From Terriglobus albidus (GTDB lineage Bacteria; Acidobacteriota; Terriglobia; Terriglobales; Acidobacteriaceae), in assembly GCF_008000815.1 (NCBI RefSeq), contig NZ_CP042806.1, forward strand, positions 1,488,001 to 1,552,000: a DNA stretch of 64,000 nucleotides, read 5' to 3'. Under the pieces are notes generated by a model. It worked only from the letters and a program-made list of their open reading frames with translations, had not been told where the DNA came from and did no database searches. Position 1 is the stretch's first letter. The number at the start of each line of letters is the position of its first letter. Below, piece by piece: positions 41,883 to 50,466 of the stretch. Both the position numbers and the translations under genes were made by a program.

Positions 41883-42833
41883 TCACTGCAGGGGCAGCGT
41901 CTGTTGCAGATCGGCCCACACGGTGGCCGGATCGGTAAACACAGCATCCAGATACGCAACCCGCATTCCTGGCATCAATGCGGGCAACTTTACGGCATCT
42001 TTCTCGGTCGTAATCACGGCATCGCAAAGCATCTGCTGCGCACGTCCGCTGATGGATGCAATCTCTGCATCGGTATAGGCATGGTGATCGGGAAACGCCC
42101 GCTGCGATACCAAGGGGATACCGGCATGCTTCAGTGTTGTGAAAAAGTCGCCAGGCCGGGCAATGCCGCAGAAGGCCAGGGCGCGTTCAGGCTTTGGTCC
42201 CTCCAGCCGCAGTGAACGCCGGAGAATCCATCGCCGTGCCATCGGAGCATAGTGGTGCACCGCCAGCGAAAGCTGCGAGGCTTCCTCTTCGCGTAGCACC
42301 ACGACTTGCGCACGTCGCAGATTCTCCAGCGGCTCACGAAGATTGCCGGCCGGCAACAGCAGATCGTTGACGTCCTCTCGCGTCAGCAGGGCAATCTCCA
42401 GGTCGCGATGCAACTGGCGATGCTGCATGCCATCGTCCAGAAGGTGTAGTGCTGCGCCGCTCTTTACCTCGGCCAGCAGCCCGGCATCGTAGCGCTGCGG
42501 AGCAACAAAGACCTCCCAGCCTCTGCGGGCCATCATCAGGGTCTCGTCGCCAAACTCCGCCGCGGCTCCTTTTGCGTCGACCGGTATCGCCTGCGCCAGC
42601 TTTCTTCCATATCCGCGCGAAAGCACATCCGCCATCACGCCGTGTTGTTGCAGTAGTTCCAGTAGCGCCAGCACGACCGGCGTCTTGCCTGCTCCACCAG
42701 TGGACAGGCTTCCGACAGAGATCACCGGCCGGCTCAGCTTCCGTACCTGGCTCAGCTTGCGGTCAAAGCGCGAGTTTTTCCAGGCCAGCCCAGCGGCATA
42801 CAGAGGTACGAATGGTTTAAACAGCTGTCTCAT
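41883..42833 (-). CDS. lpxK: Tetraacyldisaccharide 4'-kinase
   Basis: ATP-dependent kinase that adds the 4'-phosphate of lipid A at the cytoplasmic face of the inner membrane. Seen: PVISVGSLSTGGAGKTP (P-loop), DVLSRGYGRK, GDETLMMARR, ALHLLDDGMQHRQLHRDLEI, and the C-terminal ALAFCGIARPGDFF, FPDHHAYTDAEI and VITTEKDAVKL. 316 residues is the usual length. Its ATG overlaps the waaA stop by one base (TAATG). Part of the waaA-lpxK-waaC-ICMT unit. Confidence 0.95.
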   Translation of the reverse strand: MRQLFKPFVPLYAAGLAWKNSRFDRKLSQVRKLSRPVISVGSLSTGGAGKTPVVLALLELLQQHGVMADVLSRGYGRKLAQAIPVDAKGAAAEFGDETLMMARRGWEVFVAPQRYDAGLLAEVKSGAALHLLDDGMQHRQLHRDLEIALLTREDVNDLLLPAGNLREPLENLRRAQVVVLREEEASQLSLAVHHYAPMARRWILRRSLRLEGPKPERALAFCGIARPGDFFTTLKHAGIPLVSQRAFPDHHAYTDAEIASISGRAQQMLCDAVITTEKDAVKLPALMPGMRVAYLDAVFTDPATVWADLQQTLPLQ

Positions 42834-44104
42834 TACAGGCGTTCCATCATACGGACAATTGCTGACACCGTGCGCGCGGTTGCCCCTGCTTGTGCATCAA
42901 AGACGTCTCTCGCCCGTGCTCCCATAGCTCCGGCATGTGTTGCATCGAACAATAGTTCGTTGATCCCGGCACACAGGCGATCTACTGTTACCAGCTCGAT
43001 CGCGTCTGCCGCTCGCAGCGCATCCACCGGCCCGCGAAAGTTCTCATACGACATCCCCTGCACCACAGGCACACTCCACTGCGCCGGCTCCAGCGGATTA
43101 TGTCCCCCGGCGCCAAATAGACTTCCTCCCACAAAGGCCACCCGCGCCAGCGAGTAGACCGAGGCCAACTCCCCAATCGAATCGAGCAACAGCACCATAC
43201 CCGGAGCAATCGGTTGCGGCGTCTGCCTCCACACGCTCAGCCGCATCCATTTGAGGCCGCTCTGATCCAGCAGCGCCGCCACCCCATCAAACCGCTCGGG
43301 ATGCCGCACCGCCAGAATGATCACCGCACTCTGCACCTGCTTCCAGCACGCGATGAGCTTTTCCTCTTCACCCGCGAGCGTGCTGCCGGCCACCAGCAAC
43401 GGCAAACCTTCCGTGAGATGGGTGCGTAACAGAGTCGTGATGGGCATCTCTGTTCCCACTCGGATGTCGTACTTCAGGTTGCCAGTTGTCTGTACCTGGT
43501 CCGGACGTGCTCCCAGAGCGCGCAGGCGCCGCGCATCCTCATCACTCTGCGCCAGCAGCAGGCCAACGCTGCCGGTCATCCACTGCCACAGCCTGCGGAC
43601 CGGTTGTGTCCGCCGGAACGATCTGTCTGACACTCGCGTATTGGCCACGACCACCGGCACGCCCGCGCGGCGGCATTCTTCCAGATGGCACGGCCACAGC
43701 TCGCTCTCCATCAGCACCATTAGCCTGGGTTGAAGAGCTTCGAGATAACGCCGTACCGCAAAGCGAAGATCGAGCGGAAAGTAAAAGACGCGATCCTCGC
43801 CGAACCGCTGCTTCGCGAGCGCCTGCCCGGCAGCGGTCGTGGTGGAGATCACTGCGGTGTACCCCGGTAAGGCACGTTCCAGTTCTTCGACCAGGCGGGT
43901 CGCCGCCAGCGTCTCGCCCACGCTCACCGCATGCAGCCAGATGAGGTTGCCACGTTTTGCGGTCTGCCGCACACGGTCTGGCACCGCTCCCAGCCTTTGC
44001 CGTAGGCTTAGGGCATACTTTCGTTGCATCGCCATGCGCGCCAGCCAGTAGGGGGCGCTTAGCAGCAGCGCCGCCACATAAGCCAGTCTGTAGATGGTCA
44101 TCAT
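42833..44104 (-). CDS. waaA: 3-deoxy-D-manno-octulosonic acid transferase
   Basis: GT30 enzyme that transfers Kdo from CMP-Kdo to lipid IVA or lipid A. Seen: N-terminal membrane anchor YRLAYVAALLLSAPYWLARM, LIWLHAVSVGETLAA, VISTTTAAGQALA, YFPLDLRFAVRRYLEALQP, LMESELWPCHLEE and the C-terminal FVGGSLFGAGGHNPLEPAQW. 423 residues is typical. First gene of the minus-strand LPS-core unit; divergent from a secreted hypothetical gene with about 50 bases between. The kdsC-type gene upstream at 9.8 kb supplies the same pathway. Confidence 0.95.
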   Translation of the reverse strand: MMTIYRLAYVAALLLSAPYWLARMAMQRKYALSLRQRLGAVPDRVRQTAKRGNLIWLHAVSVGETLAATRLVEELERALPGYTAVISTTTAAGQALAKQRFGEDRVFYFPLDLRFAVRRYLEALQPRLMVLMESELWPCHLEECRRAGVPVVVANTRVSDRSFRRTQPVRRLWQWMTGSVGLLLAQSDEDARRLRALGARPDQVQTTGNLKYDIRVGTEMPITTLLRTHLTEGLPLLVAGSTLAGEEEKLIACWKQVQSAVIILAVRHPERFDGVAALLDQSGLKWMRLSVWRQTPQPIAPGMVLLLDSIGELASVYSLARVAFVGGSLFGAGGHNPLEPAQWSVPVVQGMSYENFRGPVDALRAADAIELVTVDRLCAGINELLFDATHAGAMGARARDVFDAQAGATARTVSAIVRMMERL

Positions 44105-44154
44105 TCGCCGGTCTTGTTCGTCTAACAGCGAAGATGATAAAGGTTTGGGAACCG

Positions 44155-44820
44155 ATGATGCGCCACCGCCGACTCTTAGCCGTTGCTCTTCTATATGCCC
44201 TGCCTGCCGTTGCCGCGGACAAAAAACCGCCTGCAGCCGATCCTGCCACCAGCTATCCGGCCAAAGATGTGCACGATTCGGAGAAGGTAGCCATCGCCGC
44301 CGACGTCTGCGATACCGAGCAGAAGTGCCCCTTTTTCCGCATTAAGTACCTCGAGAATGACCTCCTGCCTATCCGCGTTATCGTGACTAATAACTCTGAC
44401 AACCTGGTCTCGCTCGACGACGCTCGCATGCAAATGATGACCAGCAACAACGACAAGATCCCCGCCGCCATCGAAGAAGAGGTCAATCGCCGTCTCTTCA
44501 CCTACAAGAACGCCAAGGGCACCAAGATCCCGTTGCCGGGGCCTCTCCCTCCCATGACCATTCATCATCCGGTCGATAAAAAGATCACGCAGGATTTCAA
44601 CGACTTTGGCTTTCCCACCACGGTCGTCAAACCGCACGCCACCGTCTCTGGCTACCTCTTTTATGACATCCGTGGTGTGAAAGACCCTATCGAGGGTAGC
44701 GAGCTCTACATTCGCCAGGTAAAGACCCGTGGCCCGCAGGAGACGGAAAATCAGGAGCTCTTCGCCTTCCAGATCGCACTCAAGAAGAGCTACCGCTCTC
44801 TCAAGTCAGAAAAACCGTAG
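44155..44820 (+). CDS. Exported protein of unknown function, tandem paralogue A
   Basis: A 221-residue protein with a signal peptide (RHRRLLAVALLYALPAVAA). I recognise no family. It shares a pattern with the next gene: HDSEKVAIAADVCDTEQKCP followed by FFRIKY, LPIRVIVTNNSDNLVSLDDA, SNNDKIPAA, FDQ/FNDFGFPTTVVKPHATVSGYL and FYDIRGVKD. Two Cys flank the CDTEQKC motif and could form a disulfide. The sequence suggests a beta-sandwich, as in periplasmic binding or chaperone domains (inference). ATGs at 44134, 44155 and 44158 are possible; 44155 follows GGGAA. Confidence 0.7.
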   Translation: MMRHRRLLAVALLYALPAVAADKKPPAADPATSYPAKDVHDSEKVAIAADVCDTEQKCPFFRIKYLENDLLPIRVIVTNNSDNLVSLDDARMQMMTSNNDKIPAAIEEEVNRRLFTYKNAKGTKIPLPGPLPPMTIHHPVDKKITQDFNDFGFPTTVVKPHATVSGYLFYDIRGVKDPIEGSELYIRQVKTRGPQETENQELFAFQIALKKSYRSLKSEKP

Positions 44821-44854
44821 TCTTATGGCTCTAAAAGACATAGCCTAAAGGGCA

Positions 44855-45463
44855 ATGTTCCGGTTTTTTCTGCTGAGTTTTTTTGGAATCACTTCTACTG
44901 CCTTTGCCGCTGACCGTATCGCACCACCGCCCCAGGAAGCCAGGGTGTATGCCGCGGTCGACATCCATGCCGAAGAGAAGGTCGCTATCGCGGCTGAGCC
45001 TTGCGACACGGTGCAGCGCTGCCCGTTCTTTCGCGAGCACTACCAGGTGTGGGATTTCTTTCCCATCCGGATCATCATCACGAACGATTCCGACCGTACG
45101 CTGACGCTGGATGAGGTGCGGATGCACTTTATATCGAGCCACAACGACCGTATTCCGGCCGCGACCGAGATGGAGGTCTATCGCCGCATTACGGCCTACC
45201 GCCGGAACACACGAGCGATCGAGTCGAATATTGCGCTGGACTTTGACCAGTTCGGGTTTCGCTCGACGCTGGTGGCGCCGCACAGCACCGCTTCCGGTTA
45301 TCTGCTTTACGACCTGGAGGGAATCAAGCAGCCTTTCAGCACCGGACAGATTTATGTGAAGGAGGTCATGGTCTTCGATAAAAAAGGCAACCGCGAGCTG
45401 TATGCCTTTGAAATTCCGCTGGCGAAGTATGTGCCGCCTGTGTCCGGCACGAAGAAGCCGTAA
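44855..45463 (+). CDS. Exported protein of unknown function, tandem paralogue B
   Basis: A 202-residue protein with signal peptide RFFLLSFFGITSTAFAA. It is homologous to the gene 34 bases upstream: IHAEEKVAIAAEPCDTVQRC followed by PFFREHYQ, FPIRIIITNDSDRTLTLDEV, SSHNDRIPAATE, FDQFGFRSTLVAPHSTASGY and LLYDLEGIKQ. The middle region with the Pro-rich loop of paralogue A (LPGPLPPMTIHHP) is missing here. Function unknown; the pair likely arose by tandem duplication. No lipobox is present. Confidence 0.7.
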   Translation: MFRFFLLSFFGITSTAFAADRIAPPPQEARVYAAVDIHAEEKVAIAAEPCDTVQRCPFFREHYQVWDFFPIRIIITNDSDRTLTLDEVRMHFISSHNDRIPAATEMEVYRRITAYRRNTRAIESNIALDFDQFGFRSTLVAPHSTASGYLLYDLEGIKQPFSTGQIYVKEVMVFDKKGNRELYAFEIPLAKYVPPVSGTKKP

Positions 45464-45480
45464 ACTGGTTTCTGCGCTGT

Positions 45481-45963
45481 ATGTTAACGATCCGTGAAGC
45501 AACGCCCGCCGATGTCCCGGAGATGCTCGCCTTCATTTGTGAGCTCGCCGAGTACGAACGCGAACCACACGCCGCCATTGCTACCGCCGAAGACCTGCTT
45601 CGTGACGGCTTTGGCCACCGTCCGCTCTTTCAGTGCCTGATCGCTGAGTGGGAACGAAAACCCGTCGGTATGGCCCTGTATTTCCCCTTCTATTCCACAT
45701 GGCGCGGCAATGCGGGTATCCATCTGGAAGACCTCTTCGTGCGCCCCGAATTCCGCCGTCTCGGGATAGGCAAAGCGCTCATCTCTCAGGTTGCTGCGAT
45801 CGCGATGCAACGAGGCGATCGCTTCCAGTGGCATGTGCTCGACTGGAACGAGCCCGCCATCAAGTTCTATGAGTCCATTGGAGCGAAGATGCTCCATCCC
45901 TGGCGCATCATGCGTGTCGATGGCGACGAGCTACCGGCGCTGGCAAAGAAGTTCTCCATATGA
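45481..45963 (+). CDS. GNAT-family N-acetyltransferase
   Basis: A 160-residue acetyl-CoA-dependent transferase resembling the spermidine/spermine (diamine) acetyltransferase group. Seen: TIREATPADVPEMLAFICEL, HLEDLFVRPEFRRLGIGKAL (R-x-x-G-x-G/A motif A) and FQWHVLDWNEPAIKFYESIGA. The substrate is not certain; diamine or amino-acid analogues are likely by family. Its stop overlaps the trmFO start by 4 bases (ATGA), so they are translationally coupled, though a functional link is not obvious. Confidence 0.88.
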   Translation: MLTIREATPADVPEMLAFICELAEYEREPHAAIATAEDLLRDGFGHRPLFQCLIAEWERKPVGMALYFPFYSTWRGNAGIHLEDLFVRPEFRRLGIGKALISQVAAIAMQRGDRFQWHVLDWNEPAIKFYESIGAKMLHPWRIMRVDGDELPALAKKFSI

Positions 45964-47300
45964 AGAAGGTCCACGTTATCGGCGGCGGTCTGGCCGGGCC
46001 GGAAGCGGCATTGCAGGCCGCATCCCTCGGCTGCGAGGTCACGCTCTTTGAGATGCGTCCCCACCGCTCGACAGAGGCGCATCAGACCAGCGACTTCGCC
46101 GAGCTCGTCTGCTCCAACTCGCTGAAGAGTGAGAGCGAAAATAGCGCTCCCTGGCTCCTCAAGCAGGAGATGCGCCGTGCCGGCTCCTTCCTGTTGAAGG
46201 AGGCCGACGCCTCTGCCGTTCCCGCCGGTCACGCCCTTGCTGTCGACCGCATTGAGTTCTCGCGCCGTGTCGCCGATGCTATCGCCGCACATCCGCGCAT
46301 TACTGTCGTCCGTGAAGAGGTCACTGCTCTTTCTGAGGATGCGGACCATATCACCGTACTCGCGAGCGGTCCTCTGACCTCGCCCGCTCTCGCCGGCGAG
46401 CTGCAGCGGCTTACCGGCAGCGACCAGCTCGCCTTTTACGACTCCATCGCACCGATCGTTGATGCTTCAACCATCGATATGGAGAAGGTCTACTTCGCAG
46501 CGCGCTGGGATAAGGGGACTGCCGACTACATCAACTGCCCCTTTACGAAGGAAGAGTACGAGGCCTTCCTCGAGGCCCTGCTCGCTGCCGAGAAGGTGGC
46601 CAGCAAAGACTGGGAGAAGCCGCAGTACTTCGAAGCCTGCCTTCCCATCGATGAGCTTGCACGCCGCGGACGTGACACGCTTCGTTTTGGTCCGATGAAG
46701 CCGGCGGGGCTTACGAATCCCAAAACCGGCCGCTGGCCTTATGCCTGCGTGCAGTTACGGCAGGAGAATCTCCGGGCCGACAGCTACAACCTCGTCGGCT
46801 TCCAGAACCACATGAAGTATGGCGATCAGGCCAAGGTATTGCGCATGATCCCTGGCCTCGAAAACGCAAAGTTTCTGCGGTACGGCCAGATCCACCGCAA
46901 TACGTACATCAACTCGCCCGCTGTGTTGAACGACACGCTGCAATTGAAGGCGCACCCGTCCATCCTCATCGCCGGGCAGCTCTCTGGCGTTGAAGGCTAC
47001 ACGGAGTCCATTGCGGGCGGTCTTCTCGCCGGCCGCTTCGCCGCAATGCTTGCCAGGGGAGAGCAGCTCGCAACGCCGCCTCGCCAAACGGCGCATGGAT
47101 CGCTGCTGCACTACATCACGCACTCCGAGGCGAAAGGCTTCCAACCGGCCAACATTACCTTTGACCTTTTGCCGCCGCTCGAAGACGAGCTCCGAAAAAA
47201 GATTCGCGACAAGAAAGAGCGGCACCGCATTCAGTGCGAGCGAGCCCTGGGTGCATGGGGGGAGTGGCTGGCCGCGGAAAAGTCATTGCTCCCGGCGTAG
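45960..47300 (+). CDS. trmFO: Methylenetetrahydrofolate-tRNA-(uracil-5-)-methyltransferase
   Basis: Folate- and FAD-dependent enzyme that makes 5-methyluridine at position 54 of tRNA. Seen: KVHVIGGGLAGPEAALQAAS (FAD site), TLFEMRPHRSTEAHQTSDFAELVCSNSLKSE (first part), YFAARWDKGTADYINCPFTK, FEACLPIDELARRGRDTLRF, GPMKPAGLTNPKTG, NLVGFQNHMKYGDQ and IAGQLSGVEGYTESIAGGLL, all typical. 446 residues is normal. Confidence 0.96.
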   Translation: MKKVHVIGGGLAGPEAALQAASLGCEVTLFEMRPHRSTEAHQTSDFAELVCSNSLKSESENSAPWLLKQEMRRAGSFLLKEADASAVPAGHALAVDRIEFSRRVADAIAAHPRITVVREEVTALSEDADHITVLASGPLTSPALAGELQRLTGSDQLAFYDSIAPIVDASTIDMEKVYFAARWDKGTADYINCPFTKEEYEAFLEALLAAEKVASKDWEKPQYFEACLPIDELARRGRDTLRFGPMKPAGLTNPKTGRWPYACVQLRQENLRADSYNLVGFQNHMKYGDQAKVLRMIPGLENAKFLRYGQIHRNTYINSPAVLNDTLQLKAHPSILIAGQLSGVEGYTESIAGGLLAGRFAAMLARGEQLATPPRQTAHGSLLHYITHSEAKGFQPANITFDLLPPLEDELRKKIRDKKERHRIQCERALGAWGEWLAAEKSLLPA

Positions 47301-47347
47301 GGCTGCGATACTCTCAGCCCCAACAGGCAAAAGGGGCCGCAGTAGCC

Positions 47348-48421
47348 ATGAATACCCTCTCCGCGTCCGAGTGCATCGGTCCCGCATGGGAACGCACCAA
47401 GCAGATCCTCTTCGAACGGCGCAAGTTGGGTCTCTACTTCAAGCTGACTCTCTGCGCTGTTCTGGCAGAGGCGGGCAGCCTGCTCTCTCTGCCAAACTTC
47501 GCCGGCCTCCGTTCCGGAGCAGCGCATCCAATCGCGGCGAAATCTGCCCTGGCCATGGCTGCGGTCTCCGGGATCTTAATCTTCGTTGTCTTTATCTTCA
47601 CGACCATCCTCTTTCTTGTCGGCTCCCGCATGCAGTTGGTGATGGTGGATGTGGTCGCTACCAGGCAGATTGAGATTCTGCCTCTGTGGCGCAAACATGG
47701 CGCGCCCGTCTGGCGCTGGATGGCGCTGAAGCTTCTGCCCAGCCTCCTGTTTTACGTGCTTGTTGTCATCGCAACACTGCGCTACACCCGCGGTATCACC
47801 GCACGCCTGCGGTCTACGGTTCCAGGTCAGCTTCCGCCCGGCTTCTTCCCCGCATTTCTCCAGTTCTTTTTGGTAATCAGTTTTGTCAGCCTGTGTGTCT
47901 TCGCCATCTACTGGCTGCTGCGCGATTTTGTCATGCCGTTCATTGCGCTTGAGAACGCGTCGCTCGCTACGGCGCTGGAACGTGGCATGGCGGTGGTGAG
48001 GGACGAACCCGGCCAAGTCGTGCTCTACATGCTGCTCCGGGTGGCCCTGTTTATCGTCTTCGCCATCGGCGGTTACATCGTTTATGTTGTCGCCGCCCTA
48101 CTCGGGCTTGTTCCCATAGGGCTGCTCGGCGCCGTCTTCTATCTGCTCGCGCATAAGTCACCGCTGGCGGGGGTGTTGATGGGAATCGGATCGTTGATCG
48201 GTTTGTGCGTGCTGCTGGTTTGGATACTTTTTGTCATGGTGCTGGTCGCCGGTTTCATCTGCACCTTCTTCCAGGCGTATGCCCTGTACTTCCTTGGCGG
48301 CCGTTATCCGCTCCTGGGTGAGATCCTGGAACCGGTCGGGCAAAGCTGGTGGAATCTGCAACCCTCCGCGCCGTTTGATCCTCCACCCGCCGCTCCCGGA
48401 AACGCAGAGGAGCAACTGTAG
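47348..48421 (+). CDS. Polytopic membrane protein of unknown function, tandem paralogue 1
   Basis: A 357-residue protein with about six hydrophobic segments. I recognise no family. The N-terminus LSASECIGPAWERTKQILFE and the C-terminus ALYFLGGRYPLLGEILEP then GQSWWNLQPSAP recur in the next gene, so both ends are conserved while the membrane part has diverged. A middle motif WLLRDFVMPFIALENASLAT is also partly shared. The start is ATG at 47348. It lies 47 bases after trmFO. A transport or membrane-organising role is only a guess. Confidence 0.7.
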   Translation: MNTLSASECIGPAWERTKQILFERRKLGLYFKLTLCAVLAEAGSLLSLPNFAGLRSGAAHPIAAKSALAMAAVSGILIFVVFIFTTILFLVGSRMQLVMVDVVATRQIEILPLWRKHGAPVWRWMALKLLPSLLFYVLVVIATLRYTRGITARLRSTVPGQLPPGFFPAFLQFFLVISFVSLCVFAIYWLLRDFVMPFIALENASLATALERGMAVVRDEPGQVVLYMLLRVALFIVFAIGGYIVYVVAALLGLVPIGLLGAVFYLLAHKSPLAGVLMGIGSLIGLCVLLVWILFVMVLVAGFICTFFQAYALYFLGGRYPLLGEILEPVGQSWWNLQPSAPFDPPPAAPGNAEEQL

Positions 48422-48441
48422 AGCAAGAACTGTCAGGACGC

Positions 48442-49542
48442 ATGAAACGACTTACTCCGTCTGAAGCCATCGGACCCGCCTTCAATCGAACCCGCGAGAT
48501 CCTCTTCCAGCCCTTCCACTTCGGCCGAAGCTGGAAGCTCGCTGCTTCCACGTACGTCGCGATCATGGGAACCGCGTACATGCCGTTCTGCACCCTCGGC
48601 CTCATTTGTTTCATGTTCTGGAGGCCGAATCTGTATGGTCCCATCAGGCTTGGGCACGCCTTTCTGGGGATCCTCGGCGCTCTTGTGTTTGATGTTCTTT
48701 TGTTCTGGATTTTTACCCTGGCGTCGCGGATGCAGTTGGTCTCCTTCGACATCGCGGTGGAGCGCGCTCAGTTTGTCGCTCCCGCCTGGCGGAAATATCA
48801 TCCATTGCGTTGGCGCTGGGCGAAGCTGAAGCTCGCTATCACAACACCTCTTGCTTTAATAGCGTGGCTACCCGCTATCGTCATTATTCGTTGGATTCTT
48901 AGGTCAGGATTTGTTTTCAACGCAGCCCAACAGAACCCGTTTCAGATCGTCGCATCTCTCATGCTGGGATACGCCTGTTTCTTCGCGGGTCTGTCTCTTG
49001 TCGTTGTTGTAGGAGGTCTGCTGACAGACTTTGTCCTGCCCTCGCTCGCGCTCGAAGAGATTACCCCGGGTGATGCTCTGCGCCGCTTCCAGGCACACTT
49101 CCAGCAGGAGCCCGGCAGCATCTGCGGCTATGCTGCGCTGAAAATTGTTCTGGCGATCGCCGGATTCATCGCGCACTACACCGTAAGTTCGATCGTGATG
49201 CTGTTCTTTTACTTCCTGGTCATGATCCCGGCAATCATCGGTGGCATCGCTCTTCCTCACATGGCCACGACAGGTCGTGTTCTTGGTGGCGCGGGCATCG
49301 CTGTCTTCCTGTTGTGCTTCTTTGCGATTGCCCTCTACGTGCAGCTTCTCACTATCGGCACGGTGACACTCTTCCTGCGCTGCTATGCGGCCTACTATCT
49401 CGGCGGACGCTACGCACGGCTCGGCGACCTTCTCGAACCACCAGGGCAAAGCTGGTGGAACCTGCAGCCGGCGCCTCCACCGCCATCACCTGCGCCGGAA
49501 AATCCAGAGCCGCCTGCAATCGCAGACGAGCCCGCAAGCTAG
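48442..49542 (+). CDS. Polytopic membrane protein of unknown function, tandem paralogue 2
   Basis: A 366-residue protein with six to eight hydrophobic segments. It shares with the preceding gene RLTPSEAIGPAFNRTREILF at the N-terminus, LASRMQLVSFDIA, LTDFVLPSLALEEITPGDAL in the middle and AYYLGGRYARLGDLLEPPGQ then SWWNLQP at the end. The C-terminal tail is Pro/Glu rich. It begins 20 bases after paralogue 1, so the two are probably co-transcribed. No enzyme motif is seen. Confidence 0.7.
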   Translation: MKRLTPSEAIGPAFNRTREILFQPFHFGRSWKLAASTYVAIMGTAYMPFCTLGLICFMFWRPNLYGPIRLGHAFLGILGALVFDVLLFWIFTLASRMQLVSFDIAVERAQFVAPAWRKYHPLRWRWAKLKLAITTPLALIAWLPAIVIIRWILRSGFVFNAAQQNPFQIVASLMLGYACFFAGLSLVVVVGGLLTDFVLPSLALEEITPGDALRRFQAHFQQEPGSICGYAALKIVLAIAGFIAHYTVSSIVMLFFYFLVMIPAIIGGIALPHMATTGRVLGGAGIAVFLLCFFAIALYVQLLTIGTVTLFLRCYAAYYLGGRYARLGDLLEPPGQSWWNLQPAPPPPSPAPENPEPPAIADEPAS

Positions 49543-49560
49543 TGTGGTATCTCAGAAGGT

Positions 49561-49752
49561 CTTGTCATAAATGTTGTCGTCCTGAACGTAGTGAAGGACC
49601 TGTTTTTCAACGTTTCGGATAGCGGGTACGGTGCGAACTTTAGACGCAGGACACTAAGGCACATCAGCAATAAGCGCTGAAGGCGCGTTCTATACCAGCC
49701 TGGGGTAACGCCCCAGGTACTCGGCCTAATAGAGACAGAGGGCTGAAGGCCC
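49561..49752. repeat. Intergenic repeat cluster
   Basis: This holds a GTCATCCTGAGC-type repeat (49561-49620; GTCGTCCTGAACGTAGTGAA then GGACCTG and CAACGTTTCGGAT), closely matched at 54785-54837. Two hairpins follow: CCTGGGG/CCCCAGG (49699-49717) and GGGC/GCCC (49740-49752). No gene is seen in 49543-49803. Confidence 0.6.
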
Positions 49753-49803
49753 GCTCCATAGTTCTCACGCTCAACATGTGGCACGAACTCTAAATCGACG
49801 ATA

Positions 49804-50403
49804 CTATCGCGATTCCATCCATTTGCGAACCTGAGCGATGGTAAGGCTGTCTGAGACAGGGACTCCTGCTGGCGGTGTCAGCGCCTCGACGACGTAGTGC
49901 TTGTCGTTCTCACTCCAGGAAACAAGATACGGAGCAGACCGCGAGCGCCTCACTGTGTGCGCGTTGAATATGAGAATAACCTGCGCATGCGGCCCCTGCC
50001 CGCGAGCCAGGCCCACACCTTCTATGCCGCTGCACTGGATTGGTCCAGCTTCATCGCCTTCTACCATTTTTTCAAAACGGGTCGTACTAGAAGGCTCAAT
50101 GAGATAAAGTCCGCATTGATCATGTTCACGATCGATCCCTTCCACGAGGCCAGGCTCGGAGATTGTGTAACGGATCGGAACGAGCGTCAATTCGGTATAA
50201 CCGGCAGACTGTACGTGAAATGTCTGCGAGGTGACGAGGTGCACGTCGGTCGCCCCTTTAGGCAGCAAGGATCTATCTAGTGCGCGTTCAACAGACCGAA
50301 TCTCCGCCGCATTCAGTGGCGTCAATGCGCCATTCTGAGCCACGCCATAACCCGGTATGCCGGTAGCCAGGCCAAGAAAGACGATTCGCAGTGCTGTGCA
50401 CAT
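49804..50403 (-). CDS. Exported hypothetical protein
   Basis: A 199-residue protein with signal peptide TALRIVFLGLATGIPGYGVA. No family is recognised. The middle contains CGLYLIEPSSTTRF and GPIQCSGIEGVGL, with two Cys. The C-terminal half reads as a beta-rich domain (AQVILIFNAHTV, PYLVSWSENDKHYVVEAL). The ATG at 50403 is chosen over an in-frame TTG two codons earlier. It stands alone between repeat DNA and der. The coding sequence looks intact. Confidence 0.6.
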   Translation of the reverse strand: MCTALRIVFLGLATGIPGYGVAQNGALTPLNAAEIRSVERALDRSLLPKGATDVHLVTSQTFHVQSAGYTELTLVPIRYTISEPGLVEGIDREHDQCGLYLIEPSSTTRFEKMVEGDEAGPIQCSGIEGVGLARGQGPHAQVILIFNAHTVRRSRSAPYLVSWSENDKHYVVEALTPPAGVPVSDSLTIAQVRKWMESR

Positions 50404-50440
50404 AGACAACTAGGATGCTATCTCCATGCGCAACGAGCCA

Positions 50441-50466
50441 AACCATTCAACGATTCAACCATTCAA
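50441..50466. repeat. Octamer repeat abutting the der stop codon
   Basis: AACCATTCAACGATTCAACC followed by ATTCAA: degenerate tandem ATTCAAC units (GTTGAATG on the minus strand) end directly at the der stop codon. Similar runs end at the cusA-type gene stop (61627-61649) and, more weakly, at the kdsC stop (9761-9778). Confidence 0.55.

Noticed and set aside
41861-41959. Longer waaC start with a Cys-rich N-terminus
   Set aside because: It overlaps the lpxK 3' end and the residues do not resemble GT9 proteins.
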